A stretch of 64,000 nt of DNA from Anaerolineales bacterium (GTDB taxonomy: Bacteria; Chloroflexota; Anaerolineae; Anaerolineales; UBA11579): positions 760,712 to 824,711 of the forward strand of contig CP075526.1 of assembly GCA_025808555.1 (NCBI GenBank). The letters are read 5' to 3'. Below are positions 51,271-58,893 of the stretch, piece after piece. The stretch's first letter is position 1, and every line of letters begins with the position of its first letter. The translations under genes and the position numbers were made by a program. The notes under the pieces were generated by a model that had not been told where the DNA came from, made no database searches, and saw only the letters and a list, made by a program, of their open reading frames with translations.

Positions 51271-51813
51271 ATGACGGGTTATGTAGCCCTGTTGCGGGGC
51301 ATCAATCTAGGCAAACGCAGCGTTAAGATGGACTCGCTGCGCAAACTGTTCGAGGATATGGGCTACGAGAACGTACGCACCCTGCAGGCCGCGGGCAATG
51401 TCATCTTCCATACAAGCAGCAAGGACACCAAAAAACTGCGCAGCGCTATCGAGGCGCAGATCGCCGAGACGTTTGGCTTTCGGTCTGACGTGGTGGTGCG
51501 CAGCGCGGCGGATATTGCCGCGCTGGTGAAAGCGGCGCCATTCAAGAAAGTGAAAGCGGCCGAAGGCGTGCGCATGCACATCACTTTCCTCAATGACGGC
51601 GCCAAGGGCACAAAAAAACTGCCCTACTCCGACCCCGAAGGCAGTTTTGTTGTGCAGGCGGCCACGGCCAGCCATCTGGCCTGTGTGGTATATCCCAAAG
51701 CCAGCTCGCTGGATCTGATGGACTTCCTCGGCAAGGAATACGGCGACGAGGCGACCACGCGCACCTGGAACACGGTGCAAAAGATCAACGACCTGCTGAA
51801 CGAACCCGCATGA
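51271..51813 (+). CDS. DUF1697 family protein
   Basis: 180 residues. The N-terminal YVALLRGINLGKRSVKMDSLR and the later ENVRTLQAAGNVIFHT are the DUF1697 signature, and the end TTRTWNTVQKINDLL also matches. The function of the family is unknown. It starts 3 nt after the TrmH gene and overlaps the next gene by 4 nt, so it belongs to a three-gene operon. Confidence 0.88.
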   Translation: MTGYVALLRGINLGKRSVKMDSLRKLFEDMGYENVRTLQAAGNVIFHTSSKDTKKLRSAIEAQIAETFGFRSDVVVRSAADIAALVKAAPFKKVKAAEGVRMHITFLNDGAKGTKKLPYSDPEGSFVVQAATASHLACVVYPKASSLDLMDFLGKEYGDEATTRTWNTVQKINDLLNEPA

Positions 51814-52394
51814 AGCCCGTGTTCTTTGAATCCCCAGCCGCCCTGCGCAAATGGCTGGCAAAGAATCACAAAAGCGCCGATGAGCTATGGGTGGGCATGT
51901 ACAAGAAGCACACCGGCAAGCCATCCATCACCTGGCCGCAGGTGGTGGACGAAGTTTTGTGCTTTGGCTGGATCGATGGCATCCGCAAGGGGATTGACGC
52001 CGAAAGCTACACCAACCGCATCACGCCGCGCCGCAAGGGCAGCCACTGGAGCGCGGTGAACTTGAAACGTGTGCTGGAACTGCAAGCAGAAGGACGCATG
52101 ACGCCAGCGGGCATGAAGGCTTACGAGGAGCGCGACCCGGCTAAGAGCCAGCAATACTCCAGCGAGCAGCAAGGGGTAGCGCTGCCAACGACGTTGGAGG
52201 CCAGGTTCAAGAAGAACAAGCAGGCCTGGACTTTTTTCAACCAGCAGCCGCCCGGCTACCGCAAGACGATCCTGTGGTGGGTGGTCAGCGCCAAGCGCGA
52301 AGACACGCAGATCAAACGCTTGCAGCGTTTGATTGAGGTTTCGACCGCGGGAGCGCGGGTGGATTTGGGTTCGCCGTTTGGCGGCAAAGCCTAG
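51810..52394 (+). CDS. YdeI/OmpD-associated family protein
   Basis: 194 residues. Opens with PVFFESPAALRKWLAKNHKSA, then DEVLCFGWIDGIRKGID and ITPRRKGSHWSAVN, which are hallmarks of the YdeI/OmpD-associated (bacteriocin-protection) family; the C-terminal LPTTLEARFKKNKQAWTFF also fits. Its biochemical role is not established. ATG overlaps the DUF1697 stop (ATGA); its own stop overlaps the convergent MFS gene by 4 bp. Confidence 0.87.
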   Translation: MKPVFFESPAALRKWLAKNHKSADELWVGMYKKHTGKPSITWPQVVDEVLCFGWIDGIRKGIDAESYTNRITPRRKGSHWSAVNLKRVLELQAEGRMTPAGMKAYEERDPAKSQQYSSEQQGVALPTTLEARFKKNKQAWTFFNQQPPGYRKTILWWVVSAKREDTQIKRLQRLIEVSTAGARVDLGSPFGGKA

Positions 52395-53674
52395 CCAGCC
52401 GGCGTAACGGCATCCGGCAGTTCGCACTCCACGTTGCGCATGCGCGGGTAGGCGTACATCAACAGCGCCGCGCTCACCATCCCCAAGCCAGATAGCAGCA
52501 ACATCAAGCCAATGCCGCGGCCCGGGCCTGCGCCGAGCAGGGCGCCCAGCGGCCCGCTGCCCAGCACGCCGCCCACCGCCATGGCGGGCTCGAATATTCG
52601 ATCGGCCAGCGGGGCAGCCAGCAGCATGGAGAGCAGCACCCCGGCGCGCGAGATCATTACGATCAGCGAGAAGACACGGCCCTGCAAATTGCTGGGCACC
52701 TTGGTTTGCACCACGGCGCGGATCGAGGCGTTGATGGTGGTGATGGGAAACATGAACAGGAAGAAGCCCACCGCGATCAGAACGGGGTTGGGCTGCAGGC
52801 CGCTGGCGGCCAGGCCCAGCCCGCTCACCACGGCACACAGCACCATGGTGAGCACTTTGCGCTGCGGCGAGCGGCCAGCGCTGGCCCACAGGCCGCCCAG
52901 CAGCAAGCCCACGCTGGAAACACTTTGCATCACGCTCAGCACCTGGGCGGTTGTGAAGCCCAGGATCATGGGCGTGGAAAGCACCGTGCTGGCGCTCAGC
53001 ATCAGATTCAACAGTGAAATCAGCACCGCCAGGGAGATCAACCCGGGGCGGCTGCGCAGATAAACAAAGCCCATGCGCAGATCGGCAAGCAGGCTCACCT
53101 TGGCATCCTGGGCGGCAGGCTGGGGGATGCGCGCCAGCAGCAGCATGAGGGCGGCCACGGCGAAGCCGGCCAGATCCAAGCCAAAGATGAAGGTCAGCCC
53201 CAGCGTTCCGTAGGCGGCGGCCGCGGCCACCGGCGACAGGATCGCCGCCAGCGAATGAGCGGTCTGCACCATGGCATTGGCGCGGGTGAGTTGCTCGCGC
53301 GGCACCAGGCTGGTGACGATGGTCTGGTAGGCCAGCATTTGGAAGATGCCGGCCGCCGAGGTGACCAGTGCACCGGCGTACAGCTGCCACAGCTGCAATT
53401 GGCCCTGGCTGAACAGCAACCACAGGATCAATGTGACCACGGCCGTGGCCGTGTCAGCCAGCAGCATCACGGTCTTGCGGTTCAGGCGATCCACCAGCAC
53501 GCCGGCGAAGGGGCTCACCACAAACGGCGGGATGGCATTGAACAGAGCGATCAGGACGAACGGCGTGGCCTGGCCGGTTTGCTCATAGATCCACAGGCCG
53601 AGAGCAAAGGAGGTCATCCCGGAGCTGACAAGGGAGACCACCTGGCCGGCCCAGATAGTTAGAAAAATTCGCAT
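52391..53674 (-). CDS. Major facilitator superfamily transporter
   Basis: 427 residues from the ATG at 53674, which has GGAG 5 nt before it (53677 and 53716 are in-frame alternatives). About 12 membrane helices. The MFS motif A equivalents FAGVLVDRLNRKTVMLLAD near residue 58 and the later GLWASAGRSPQRK are present. The pattern resembles MFS_3/enterobactin- or drug-export-type carriers (TetV-like). Substrate unknown. Monocistronic. Confidence 0.88.
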   Translation of the reverse strand: MRIFLTIWAGQVVSLVSSGMTSFALGLWIYEQTGQATPFVLIALFNAIPPFVVSPFAGVLVDRLNRKTVMLLADTATAVVTLILWLLFSQGQLQLWQLYAGALVTSAAGIFQMLAYQTIVTSLVPREQLTRANAMVQTAHSLAAILSPVAAAAAYGTLGLTFIFGLDLAGFAVAALMLLLARIPQPAAQDAKVSLLADLRMGFVYLRSRPGLISLAVLISLLNLMLSASTVLSTPMILGFTTAQVLSVMQSVSSVGLLLGGLWASAGRSPQRKVLTMVLCAVVSGLGLAASGLQPNPVLIAVGFFLFMFPITTINASIRAVVQTKVPSNLQGRVFSLIVMISRAGVLLSMLLAAPLADRIFEPAMAVGGVLGSGPLGALLGAGPGRGIGLMLLLSGLGMVSAALLMYAYPRMRNVECELPDAVTPAG

Positions 53675-53703
53675 CATTTCTCCGGCGAAAAGGAAACCTG
53701 GAT

Positions 53704-53734
53704 AAGAAAAACGCACGCGGCTGCGCGTGCGTTT
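53704..53734 (-). terminator. Terminator of the tRNA-Pro / small ORF transcript
   Basis: 11-bp stem AAACGCACGCG / CGCGTGCGTTT with a 4-nt loop. On the minus strand it is followed by TTCTTATC. It lies 19 nt after the stop of the small ORF. Confidence 0.75.
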
Positions 53735-53752
53735 GAAGCCATGTCAGGGCTG

Positions 53753-54094
53753 CTACACCAGCGGCGCACCCTCCAGCCAGTCTTGCGGCAGGTCGCCGCG
53801 GCCCTCGCCCAATACCAGGAAGGTGCCCTGGTGGGTCTTCTTGAGGCGCAGGCGTTGGCCCAGCTCAAATTCGGAGGCCCACTGCTCACGGCGGTCGCCG
53901 ATGTAGAAGCGCTTGCCGGCCTGCAGGCGCTGGATCAGCGCGTCCCGGTCGAGCAGGACGGTGTCGGACCAGGTTGGCCCGCGGCGTTCGTAGGCGCGCA
54001 CCCAGTCCAGCTGGCCGTTGGGGTCCAAGTGCACAGCTTCCACCACGCCGTGGGCCTTGCGGTTGTTGCGAACGAAGTTCTTTGTTTTGAACAT
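53753..54094 (-). CDS. Small conserved-looking protein directly downstream of tRNA-Pro, function unknown
   Basis: 113 residues from the ATG at 54094; an in-frame reading to 54127 lies inside the tRNA. The N-terminus is basic (MFKTKNFVRNNRKAHG), and the rest is beta-rich with GKRFYIGDRREQWASEFELGQRLRLKK and an acidic, Gly-rich end (VLGEGRGDLPQDW). I do not recognise the family. The ATG is only 2 nt after the tRNA discriminator base and there is no ribosome-binding site, so its mRNA 5' end may be made by tRNA 3' processing. A terminator follows. Confidence 0.65.
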   Translation of the reverse strand: MFKTKNFVRNNRKAHGVVEAVHLDPNGQLDWVRAYERRGPTWSDTVLLDRDALIQRLQAGKRFYIGDRREQWASEFELGQRLRLKKTHQGTFLVLGEGRGDLPQDWLEGAPLV

Positions 54095-54096
54095 AG

Positions 54097-54170
54097 TCGG
54101 GGTGGGCGGATTCGAACCGCCGACCACCGCGTCCCAAACGCGGTGCGCTGCCAGGCTGCGCTACACCCCG
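54097..54170 (-). tRNA. tRNA-Pro, anticodon TGG
   Basis: Minus-strand cloverleaf: acceptor CGGGGTG / CACCCCG, anticodon loop TTTGGGA within a CGCG / CGCG stem, T-arm GGTTCGAATCC, discriminator A at 54097. No CCA is encoded, unlike tRNA-Ser in this window. TATACT (54186-54181 on the minus strand) lies 10 nt before the 5' end. The next gene starts 2 nt after the tRNA. Confidence 0.96.
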
Positions 54171-54320
54171 CAGCAGGCCCAGTATACCAATGAGCAAAGC
54201 CCGGGGCAGGTTCAACTCTACAAGGAGTAAGCCGATTAACAAAGCGCTGATACAGCGATGATCGATTTCTTACACACGCCGGCTAGCATCCCAGTCAAAC
54301 CTTATTGATAGGAGATGACC

Positions 54321-54707
54321 ATGATGACCCTTTACCTCAACCCCCGCACCCGCCGCTTCAGCCAGGTGCGCAACACCAGCGTGCACATCCCCGTGGATGT
54401 CAGCGCCAATGGCGAGGAGTACATCCTGCGGGCCTACCTGCCCGGCCTGAAGGCCGAGGATGTCCAGATCGAAGTGCTGGAGAACACCATCACCATCCAG
54501 GGCGAGTTCGCCAACCAGGTGCTGGGCGAGAACGAGCAGGTCCTGCTGAGCGAGCTGCCCAGCGGCAGCTTTGAGCGCACCCTGCGCTTGCCGAGCGACC
54601 TGGACGCCGAGCGCGCCCAGGCCGAGATGCAGGATGGTGTGCTGACCCTGCACGTGGCCAAGGCTGAGCACGCCAAGAGCAAGAAGATTGCGGTGCTAGC
54701 CAAATAA
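54321..54707 (+). CDS. Hsp20 small heat-shock protein
   Basis: 128 residues from the second ATG (GGAG ends 6 nt before it; the ATG at 54315 has no spacing). The alpha-crystallin domain spans about 25-125, with VSANGEEYILRAYLPGLKAED at its start, and the conserved LPSDLDAERAQAEMQDGVLTLHVAK at its end (A-x-x-x-n-GVL motif). It prevents aggregation of unfolded proteins without ATP. The usual C-terminal I-x-I anchor is reduced to IAVLAK. Monocistronic with a strong terminator. Confidence 0.93.
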   Translation: MMTLYLNPRTRRFSQVRNTSVHIPVDVSANGEEYILRAYLPGLKAEDVQIEVLENTITIQGEFANQVLGENEQVLLSELPSGSFERTLRLPSDLDAERAQAEMQDGVLTLHVAKAEHAKSKKIAVLAK

Positions 54708-54734
54708 TTTGGCGGCCAAGAAGCATAGACTTGC

Positions 54735-54766
54735 AAAAAGAGCCGGACTTCTGTCCGGCTCTTTTT
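54735..54766 (+). terminator. Terminator of the hsp20 gene
   Basis: Perfect 14-bp stem AAAAAGAGCCGGAC / GTCCGGCTCTTTTT with a 4-nt loop. Confidence 0.88.
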
Positions 54767-54796
54767 GCACCCGCGCGCATCCGCTATACTAGGGGC

Positions 54797-55240
54797 ATGC
54801 GCAGCCAATACCCGCATACCGAAGATCTGTACACCGCCGCCCGCCACCCGGCGGCACGCCGCCGCCATGTGCGCGAGGTGTGGCTGCAGATCGCTCTGCC
54901 TCTCATTTTAGGGACGGCGCTGGCGGGCGTAGGGTTGTATGCCCTGCTCATCGCGCAGGCGGGCACGGCCACGCGGGCTTCGCAGCTGGCAACGGTGCTG
55001 CTGGCCATGCCACTGCTGCTGATGGGCGTAGTGCTGCTGGTGGCGTTGGTGGCCGCCATTTATCTGCTGGCCCGCGCCATGCGCTGGATCCCGCAACACA
55101 CCATCTATGTTCATCGTTGGTTAGAGCAAGCCAACACGGCGATCCTGCGCGGCGCAGACATTGCCGCCAAGCCGATGCTGGCCGCCCAAAGCTGGGCTAA
55201 TGCATTCAGCCGCTTCTTTAACAGGAACCGCTTGCCATGA
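54797..55240 (+). CDS. Two-helix membrane protein, function unknown
   Basis: 147 residues from the ATG at 54797, 6 nt after TATACT with no proper ribosome-binding site, so leaderless. A cytoplasmic N-terminus of about 28 residues is followed by two long hydrophobic helices (about 29-53 and 63-90). An amphipathic C-terminal tail contains TAILRGADIAAKPMLAAQSW. No family recognised. Its stop overlaps the next small membrane protein gene (ATGA), so the pair is co-translated and may form a complex. Confidence 0.7.
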   Translation: MRSQYPHTEDLYTAARHPAARRRHVREVWLQIALPLILGTALAGVGLYALLIAQAGTATRASQLATVLLAMPLLLMGVVLLVALVAAIYLLARAMRWIPQHTIYVHRWLEQANTAILRGADIAAKPMLAAQSWANAFSRFFNRNRLP

Positions 55241-55431
55241 ACAACAAATCGGGTTTGCTGGCCGTAAGTGCGATCCTGGGCGCCGTGATGGGCGTGGCGG
55301 CCGGCATGCTGTTGCTGCGCCGGGCTGAGCAGCGCGGCACGGACATCGCCGTGAGCGGCAGCGAGGGGTTGAGCATTGGCCTGCTGGTAATCGGCCTGTT
55401 GCGCCAGATCTCGACCCTCGGAGAGGAATAA
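55237..55431 (+). CDS. Small membrane protein, function unknown
   Basis: 64 residues with an N-terminal hydrophobic, Gly-zipper-like helix (about 6-27: LLAVSAILGAVMGVAAGMLLL), a charged linker, and a second hydrophobic segment at about 45-55. It resembles short YtxH-like Gly-rich membrane proteins but the match is too weak to name it. Coupled by ATGA overlap to the preceding gene. Confidence 0.65.
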   Translation: MNNKSGLLAVSAILGAVMGVAAGMLLLRRAEQRGTDIAVSGSEGLSIGLLVIGLLRQISTLGEE

Positions 55432-55454
55432 GGAATAGTTTTTTTTGCTCCAGT

Positions 55455-55491
55455 ATATTCCTTGACAGGAATATTCGATATGGGGTATATA
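55455..55491 (+). promoter_or_regulatory. Promoter of the ArsR operon with a perfect operator over the -35 box
   Basis: TTGACA (55462-55467) and TATATA (55486-55491) are separated by 18 bp. The -35 box is the exact centre of the inverted repeat ATATTCC-TTGACA-GGAATAT (55455-55474). An ArsR dimer bound here would block RNA polymerase. The ATG follows the -10 box by 7 nt (leaderless). Confidence 0.75.
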
Positions 55492-55498
55492 TAAAAGC

Positions 55499-55852
55499 AT
55501 GAACAGCGATGTCTTCACTGCCCTGGCCGAGCCCAACCGCCTGCGCATGGTGGAATATTTGCGCAACGGTCCGCGCTCGGTAGGTGAGATCGCCGAGGCG
55601 CTCAGCCTGCGCCAGCCGCAGGTCTCCAAGCACCTGCAAGTGCTTAGCGCGGCCGGCCTGGTGCAGGCGCAAGCGATGGCGCAGCGGCGCATTTATGCGC
55701 TGCAAGCCAGCCGCTTCCGCCAGTTGGAAAGCTGGCTGGACAGCTTTGCGCGCCTGTGGGAGGGCCGCCTGGACGCGCTGGAGCAGCACCTGTTCGAAGT
55801 GCAGACCCAGCCCAAGCGCCGCCGTATGACGCGGCGGGACAGCAAACACTAA
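55499..55852 (+). CDS. ArsR-family transcriptional repressor
   Basis: 117 residues. Winged helix with ALAEPNRLRMVEYLRNGPRSVGEIAEALSLRQPQ split over residues 5-40, and the recognition helix QPQVSKHLQVLSAAGLV at about 38-55. The metal-binding ELCVC-type motif of ArsR/SmtB sensors is absent, and there are no cysteines, so a non-metal signal is likely. It heads an operon with a VOC-family and an SRPBCC-family protein, a very common grouping in which the regulator represses its own operon. The operator at 55455-55474 fits autoregulation. Confidence 0.88.
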   Translation: MNSDVFTALAEPNRLRMVEYLRNGPRSVGEIAEALSLRQPQVSKHLQVLSAAGLVQAQAMAQRRIYALQASRFRQLESWLDSFARLWEGRLDALEQHLFEVQTQPKRRRMTRRDSKH

Positions 55853-55860
55853 GGAGAACT

Positions 55861-56325
55861 ATGCAAAAGATCGTGACGTTCCTCGTATTCAACAATGGCC
55901 GCGCCGGTGAGGCGATCGATTTTTACGCCTCGGTCTTCAAAGACGCCAAGATCAACACCAAGATGCAAATGCCTGACGGGCAGGTGATGATGGGCAACTT
56001 TGAACTGCACGGGCAAGAGTTTTACGCCATCGATGCGCCCGGCGACAACTTCCGCTTCACCGAGGGTATCTCGCTGTTCATCAACTGCGAGACCCAGGAC
56101 GAAGTGGATCATTTCTGGGAGCGGCTGGCCGAGGACGGCGGCGAGCACTCGATGTGCGGCTGGGTCAAGGACCGCTTTGGCGTATGGTGGCAGGTGGTAC
56201 CCACCCTGCTGGGCAAGCTGATGCAGGACCCCGACCCGGAGAAGGGCGGCCGAGTGGTGCAAGCCATGCTGAAGATGCGCAAGCTGGATATGCAGACCCT
56301 GCAAGACGCCTATGACGGCAAGTAG
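55861..56325 (+). CDS. VOC-superfamily (PhnB / 3-demethylubiquinone methyltransferase-like) protein
   Basis: 154 residues from the ATG with AAGGAG before it; an in-frame upstream reading lies inside arsR. It has the family frame KIVTFLVFNNGRAGEAIDFY at the start, QEFYAIDAPGD, ISLFINCETQDEVDHFWERL, and the late GWVKDRFGVWWQVVPTLL. These paired beta-alpha-beta folds often bind metal or small molecules; despite the name, methyltransferase activity is not expected. Second gene of the ArsR operon; overlaps the next gene by 14 bp. Confidence 0.87.
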   Translation: MQKIVTFLVFNNGRAGEAIDFYASVFKDAKINTKMQMPDGQVMMGNFELHGQEFYAIDAPGDNFRFTEGISLFINCETQDEVDHFWERLAEDGGEHSMCGWVKDRFGVWWQVVPTLLGKLMQDPDPEKGGRVVQAMLKMRKLDMQTLQDAYDGK

Positions 56326-56806
56326 TACACCCGCCACGCAAGACCTGGTGGTGCGGCGCATTGTGAATGCGCCGCTGGAACTGGCCTGGCAAGCCTGGAG
56401 CACGCCCGAGCAGATGCGGCGCTGGTGGGGGCCACAGCACTACACCTGCCCGGTATGCGAGATGGATTTCCGCGAGGGTGGGCGCACATTGGTGAGCATG
56501 CGTGCGCCAGATGGCACGGAGCACTACTCGCTGATCGAGTACACGCGCATCATCCCCCACGAGCGCATCGAGTACGTGCACAACCTGGCAGATGCCAGGG
56601 GAGCGCGCATTGCGCCTGAATCGATCGGCATGCCGGCTGATTTTCCACAAGACCAGCACACGGTAGTCACCTTCCGCGCCCTGGGCCAACTCACCGAGCT
56701 GGTAATCACCGAACGCGCTCTGCCCATGAACCCCTTCCGTGTGTATGCGGCGTTGGGGTTGCACGAAATGGCTGACAAGATCACGCAGGTTGCGGAGAGC
56801 TTGTGA
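56312..56806 (+). CDS. SRPBCC (AHSA1-like) protein
   Basis: 164 residues. Typical START/Bet v 1-like fold: VVRRIVNAPLELAWQAWSTPEQMRRWWGP near residue 12-40 (split here to show family), and CEMDFREGGRTLVSM. The C-terminal helix is FRVYAALGLHEMADKI. Such proteins bind a hydrophobic ligand or chaperone; in ArsR operons the ligand is usually unknown. ATG lies inside the previous gene; the stop overlaps the AlkD-like gene (GTGA). Confidence 0.85.
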   Translation: MTASSTPATQDLVVRRIVNAPLELAWQAWSTPEQMRRWWGPQHYTCPVCEMDFREGGRTLVSMRAPDGTEHYSLIEYTRIIPHERIEYVHNLADARGARIAPESIGMPADFPQDQHTVVTFRALGQLTELVITERALPMNPFRVYAALGLHEMADKITQVAESL

Positions 56807-57525
56807 GGCAACCATTGACGGCCAGCAGCTTTATCAAGCAGCTCAAGACAAAACAGTCTGACCTGGAGCTGCAAAAGATCCAACGCTACTTCAAGTCGGG
56901 TGAAGGGGAGTATGGTGAAGGCGATGCTTTTCTGGGTGTGCGCATGGGGGATGTGTTCGCCCTGGCCAAGCAACACATGGGCATGCCGGCGGCGGAACTC
57001 GAAAAGCTGATGGAGCACAAGCTGCACGAAGTACGCGCCGGCGCCATGAGCATCATGGATAAGGACGCCCGCAGCAAGAAGACTACGGCAGAACGGCGTA
57101 CCGAGCTGTATAAGCTCTATATGCGCCGTCATGACCGCATCAACAATTGGGATCTGGTGGATCTGGCGGCGGTACACGTGGTGGGCGGCTATTTGCACGA
57201 TAAGCCGCGCAAGCCGCTATACACGCTGGCCCGCTCCAGGAATATGTGGGAGCGGCGCACAGCCATCGTCGCCACAGGCTACTTCCTGCGTCACGGCGAT
57301 GTGGACGACACTTTCACCATTGCCGAGATGTTGATGAAAGATAAGGAAGACCTCATCCACAAGGCGGCGGGCGGCTGGCTGCGCTTCGCCGGTGATCAGG
57401 ACCCGGCGCGCATGCGCGCCTTCCTGGATACGCAAACGGCCAGCATGCCGCGCACCATGCTGCGCTATGCGATCGAGCATCTCAAGCCGGCGGAACGCAA
57501 GCGCTACATGGCGGCGGGGAAGTAG
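56803..57525 (+). CDS. AlkD-like DNA alkylation repair protein (HEAT-repeat DNA glycosylase)
   Basis: 240 residues from a GTG overlapping the previous stop. It consists of HEAT-like repeats. RMGDVFALAKQH and the HEVRAGAMSIMD segment match AlkD, and NWDLVDLAAVHVVGGYL near residue 110 contains the Trp and Asp used to excise N3- and N7-alkylpurines. WERRTAIVATGYFLRHGD is also diagnostic. It is last in the ArsR operon, which is an unusual place for a repair enzyme. Confidence 0.9.
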   Translation: MRQPLTASSFIKQLKTKQSDLELQKIQRYFKSGEGEYGEGDAFLGVRMGDVFALAKQHMGMPAAELEKLMEHKLHEVRAGAMSIMDKDARSKKTTAERRTELYKLYMRRHDRINNWDLVDLAAVHVVGGYLHDKPRKPLYTLARSRNMWERRTAIVATGYFLRHGDVDDTFTIAEMLMKDKEDLIHKAAGGWLRFAGDQDPARMRAFLDTQTASMPRTMLRYAIEHLKPAERKRYMAAGK

Positions 57526-57711
57526 TGCCCATAAGAGGCACATGCTGCGCCCGTCAAAAGTTATTAGTATTATCTTTTTGACACCACCACCTACTTACAC
57601 ATAACTACAGAGTTTCTACCGGCTTCGCCCGGTAGAATCCAGCGCGCGGCTGCGCCGCGCAAAAATTGCTCTACCCCTTCGGATTGGGGGTTTAACCCTG
57701 TTGAACTCTAT

Positions 57712-57755
57712 ATTCTCACTGGCCTATATGAGAATAGGGGCGCTCCTTCTATACT
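57712..57755 (+). promoter_or_regulatory. Candidate operator and promoter of the iron ABC importer
   Basis: The inverted repeat ATTCTCA (57712-57718) / TGAGAAT (57729-57735) with a 10-bp spacer sits where the -35 should be, ahead of TATACT at 57750-57755. The GAGAAT half-sites resemble Fur-type iron boxes. Upstream, 57526-57711 has two hairpins (CTACCGG / CCGGTAG near 57618 and GCGCGG / CCGCGC near 57642) and no gene. Confidence 0.45.
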
Positions 57756-57809
57756 CGTCGCACGTGGGTAATCCTTATCCACGAATACGCGCTTCGTAAG
57801 AAGGAGAAC

Positions 57810-58889
57810 ATGTCCCGTAAGTTTGCAGTATTTAGTTTCATCGTCATGGTTGGTTTGCTACTGGCCGGATGCGCGCCAGCGACCCAGCTGACTGTGGAGG
57901 CCACTACGGCCCCCGAGCCGACCGAGCCTGCTGCCCCTGTTGAGCAAGAAGCCGATCCTGGCAAACTGGTTATTTACTCGGGCCGCAGTGAAGGCCTGGT
58001 TGCTCCGATCATCCAGCAGTTCGCCGACGCCACTGGCATCGAAGTCGAAGTGCGCTATGGAAGCACTGCTGAAATGGCTGCCGCCCTGCTCGAGGAAGGC
58101 GTCAACTCCCCGGCCGATGTCTACTACGCCCAGGACCCTGGCGGTCTTGGCGCCATTGAGGACGCCGGCTTGCTGAGCACACTGCCCGCCAGCATCCTGG
58201 AGCGCGTGGCCCCCGGTTACGCCTCGCCGAATGGCTACTGGGTCGGCATCACTGCCCGCGCCCGCATTGTGGTCTACAACACCGAGTCGATCAACCCGGC
58301 TGAACTACCGGGTGACCTGCGCGGCTTCACCGCGCCGGAATGGAACGGCCGCGTTGGCGTGCCGCCCACCAACGCTTCCTTCGTCACCATGGTGACCGCC
58401 ATGCGCCAGCTTTGGGGCGAAGACGAGACCCGCGCCTGGTTGGAGGGCATTGCCGCCAACAACCCGGTCTACTACTCCAACAACACGGGTGTAGTGGAAG
58501 CTGTCGCTTCGGGCGAGGTGGAAGTGGGTTTTGTCAACCACTACTACCTGTATCGCTTCCTGGCTGAGCAGGGTGAGGGCTACGGCGCTCGCAACCACTA
58601 CTTGAACAACGGCGGGCCTGACTCGCTGGTGATGGTGGCTGGTGCTGGCATTCTGGCTAACGGCCGGAACCAGGAGAATGCCGTGCGCTTCCTGCAGTTC
58701 ATGCTGTCGCAGGTGGCCCAGCAGTACTTCGCCAGCAGCACCTTCGAGTACCCGCTGGTGGAAGGTGTCGCTACCTCCACCCTGCTGGTGCCTCTGAGCG
58801 AGCTCAACACCCCCGACATCGCTCTGGGCGGTCTGTCTGACATAGCAGGCAGCGCGGCGTTGATCGAAGAAGTAGGCATGGTACCCTAG
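57810..58889 (+). CDS. fbpA: Iron(III) ABC transporter substrate-binding lipoprotein
   Basis: 359 residues with a textbook AAGGAG before the ATG. A lipoprotein signal peptide ends in LLAGC near residue 22, followed by a Thr/Pro/Glu linker. The ferric-binding fold has KLVIYSGRSEGLV near residue 50, DVYYAQDPGGLG, and iron-ligand tyrosines in VYYSNNTGVVEAV and NHYYLYRF. It captures Fe3+ outside the membrane and hands it to the permease encoded 5 nt downstream. Related proteins may bind other oxyanions or thiamine, but the Tyr pattern favours iron. Confidence 0.9.
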   Translation: MSRKFAVFSFIVMVGLLLAGCAPATQLTVEATTAPEPTEPAAPVEQEADPGKLVIYSGRSEGLVAPIIQQFADATGIEVEVRYGSTAEMAAALLEEGVNSPADVYYAQDPGGLGAIEDAGLLSTLPASILERVAPGYASPNGYWVGITARARIVVYNTESINPAELPGDLRGFTAPEWNGRVGVPPTNASFVTMVTAMRQLWGEDETRAWLEGIAANNPVYYSNNTGVVEAVASGEVEVGFVNHYYLYRFLAEQGEGYGARNHYLNNGGPDSLVMVAGAGILANGRNQENAVRFLQFMLSQVAQQYFASSTFEYPLVEGVATSTLLVPLSELNTPDIALGGLSDIAGSAALIEEVGMVP

Positions 58890-58893
58890 CCGA

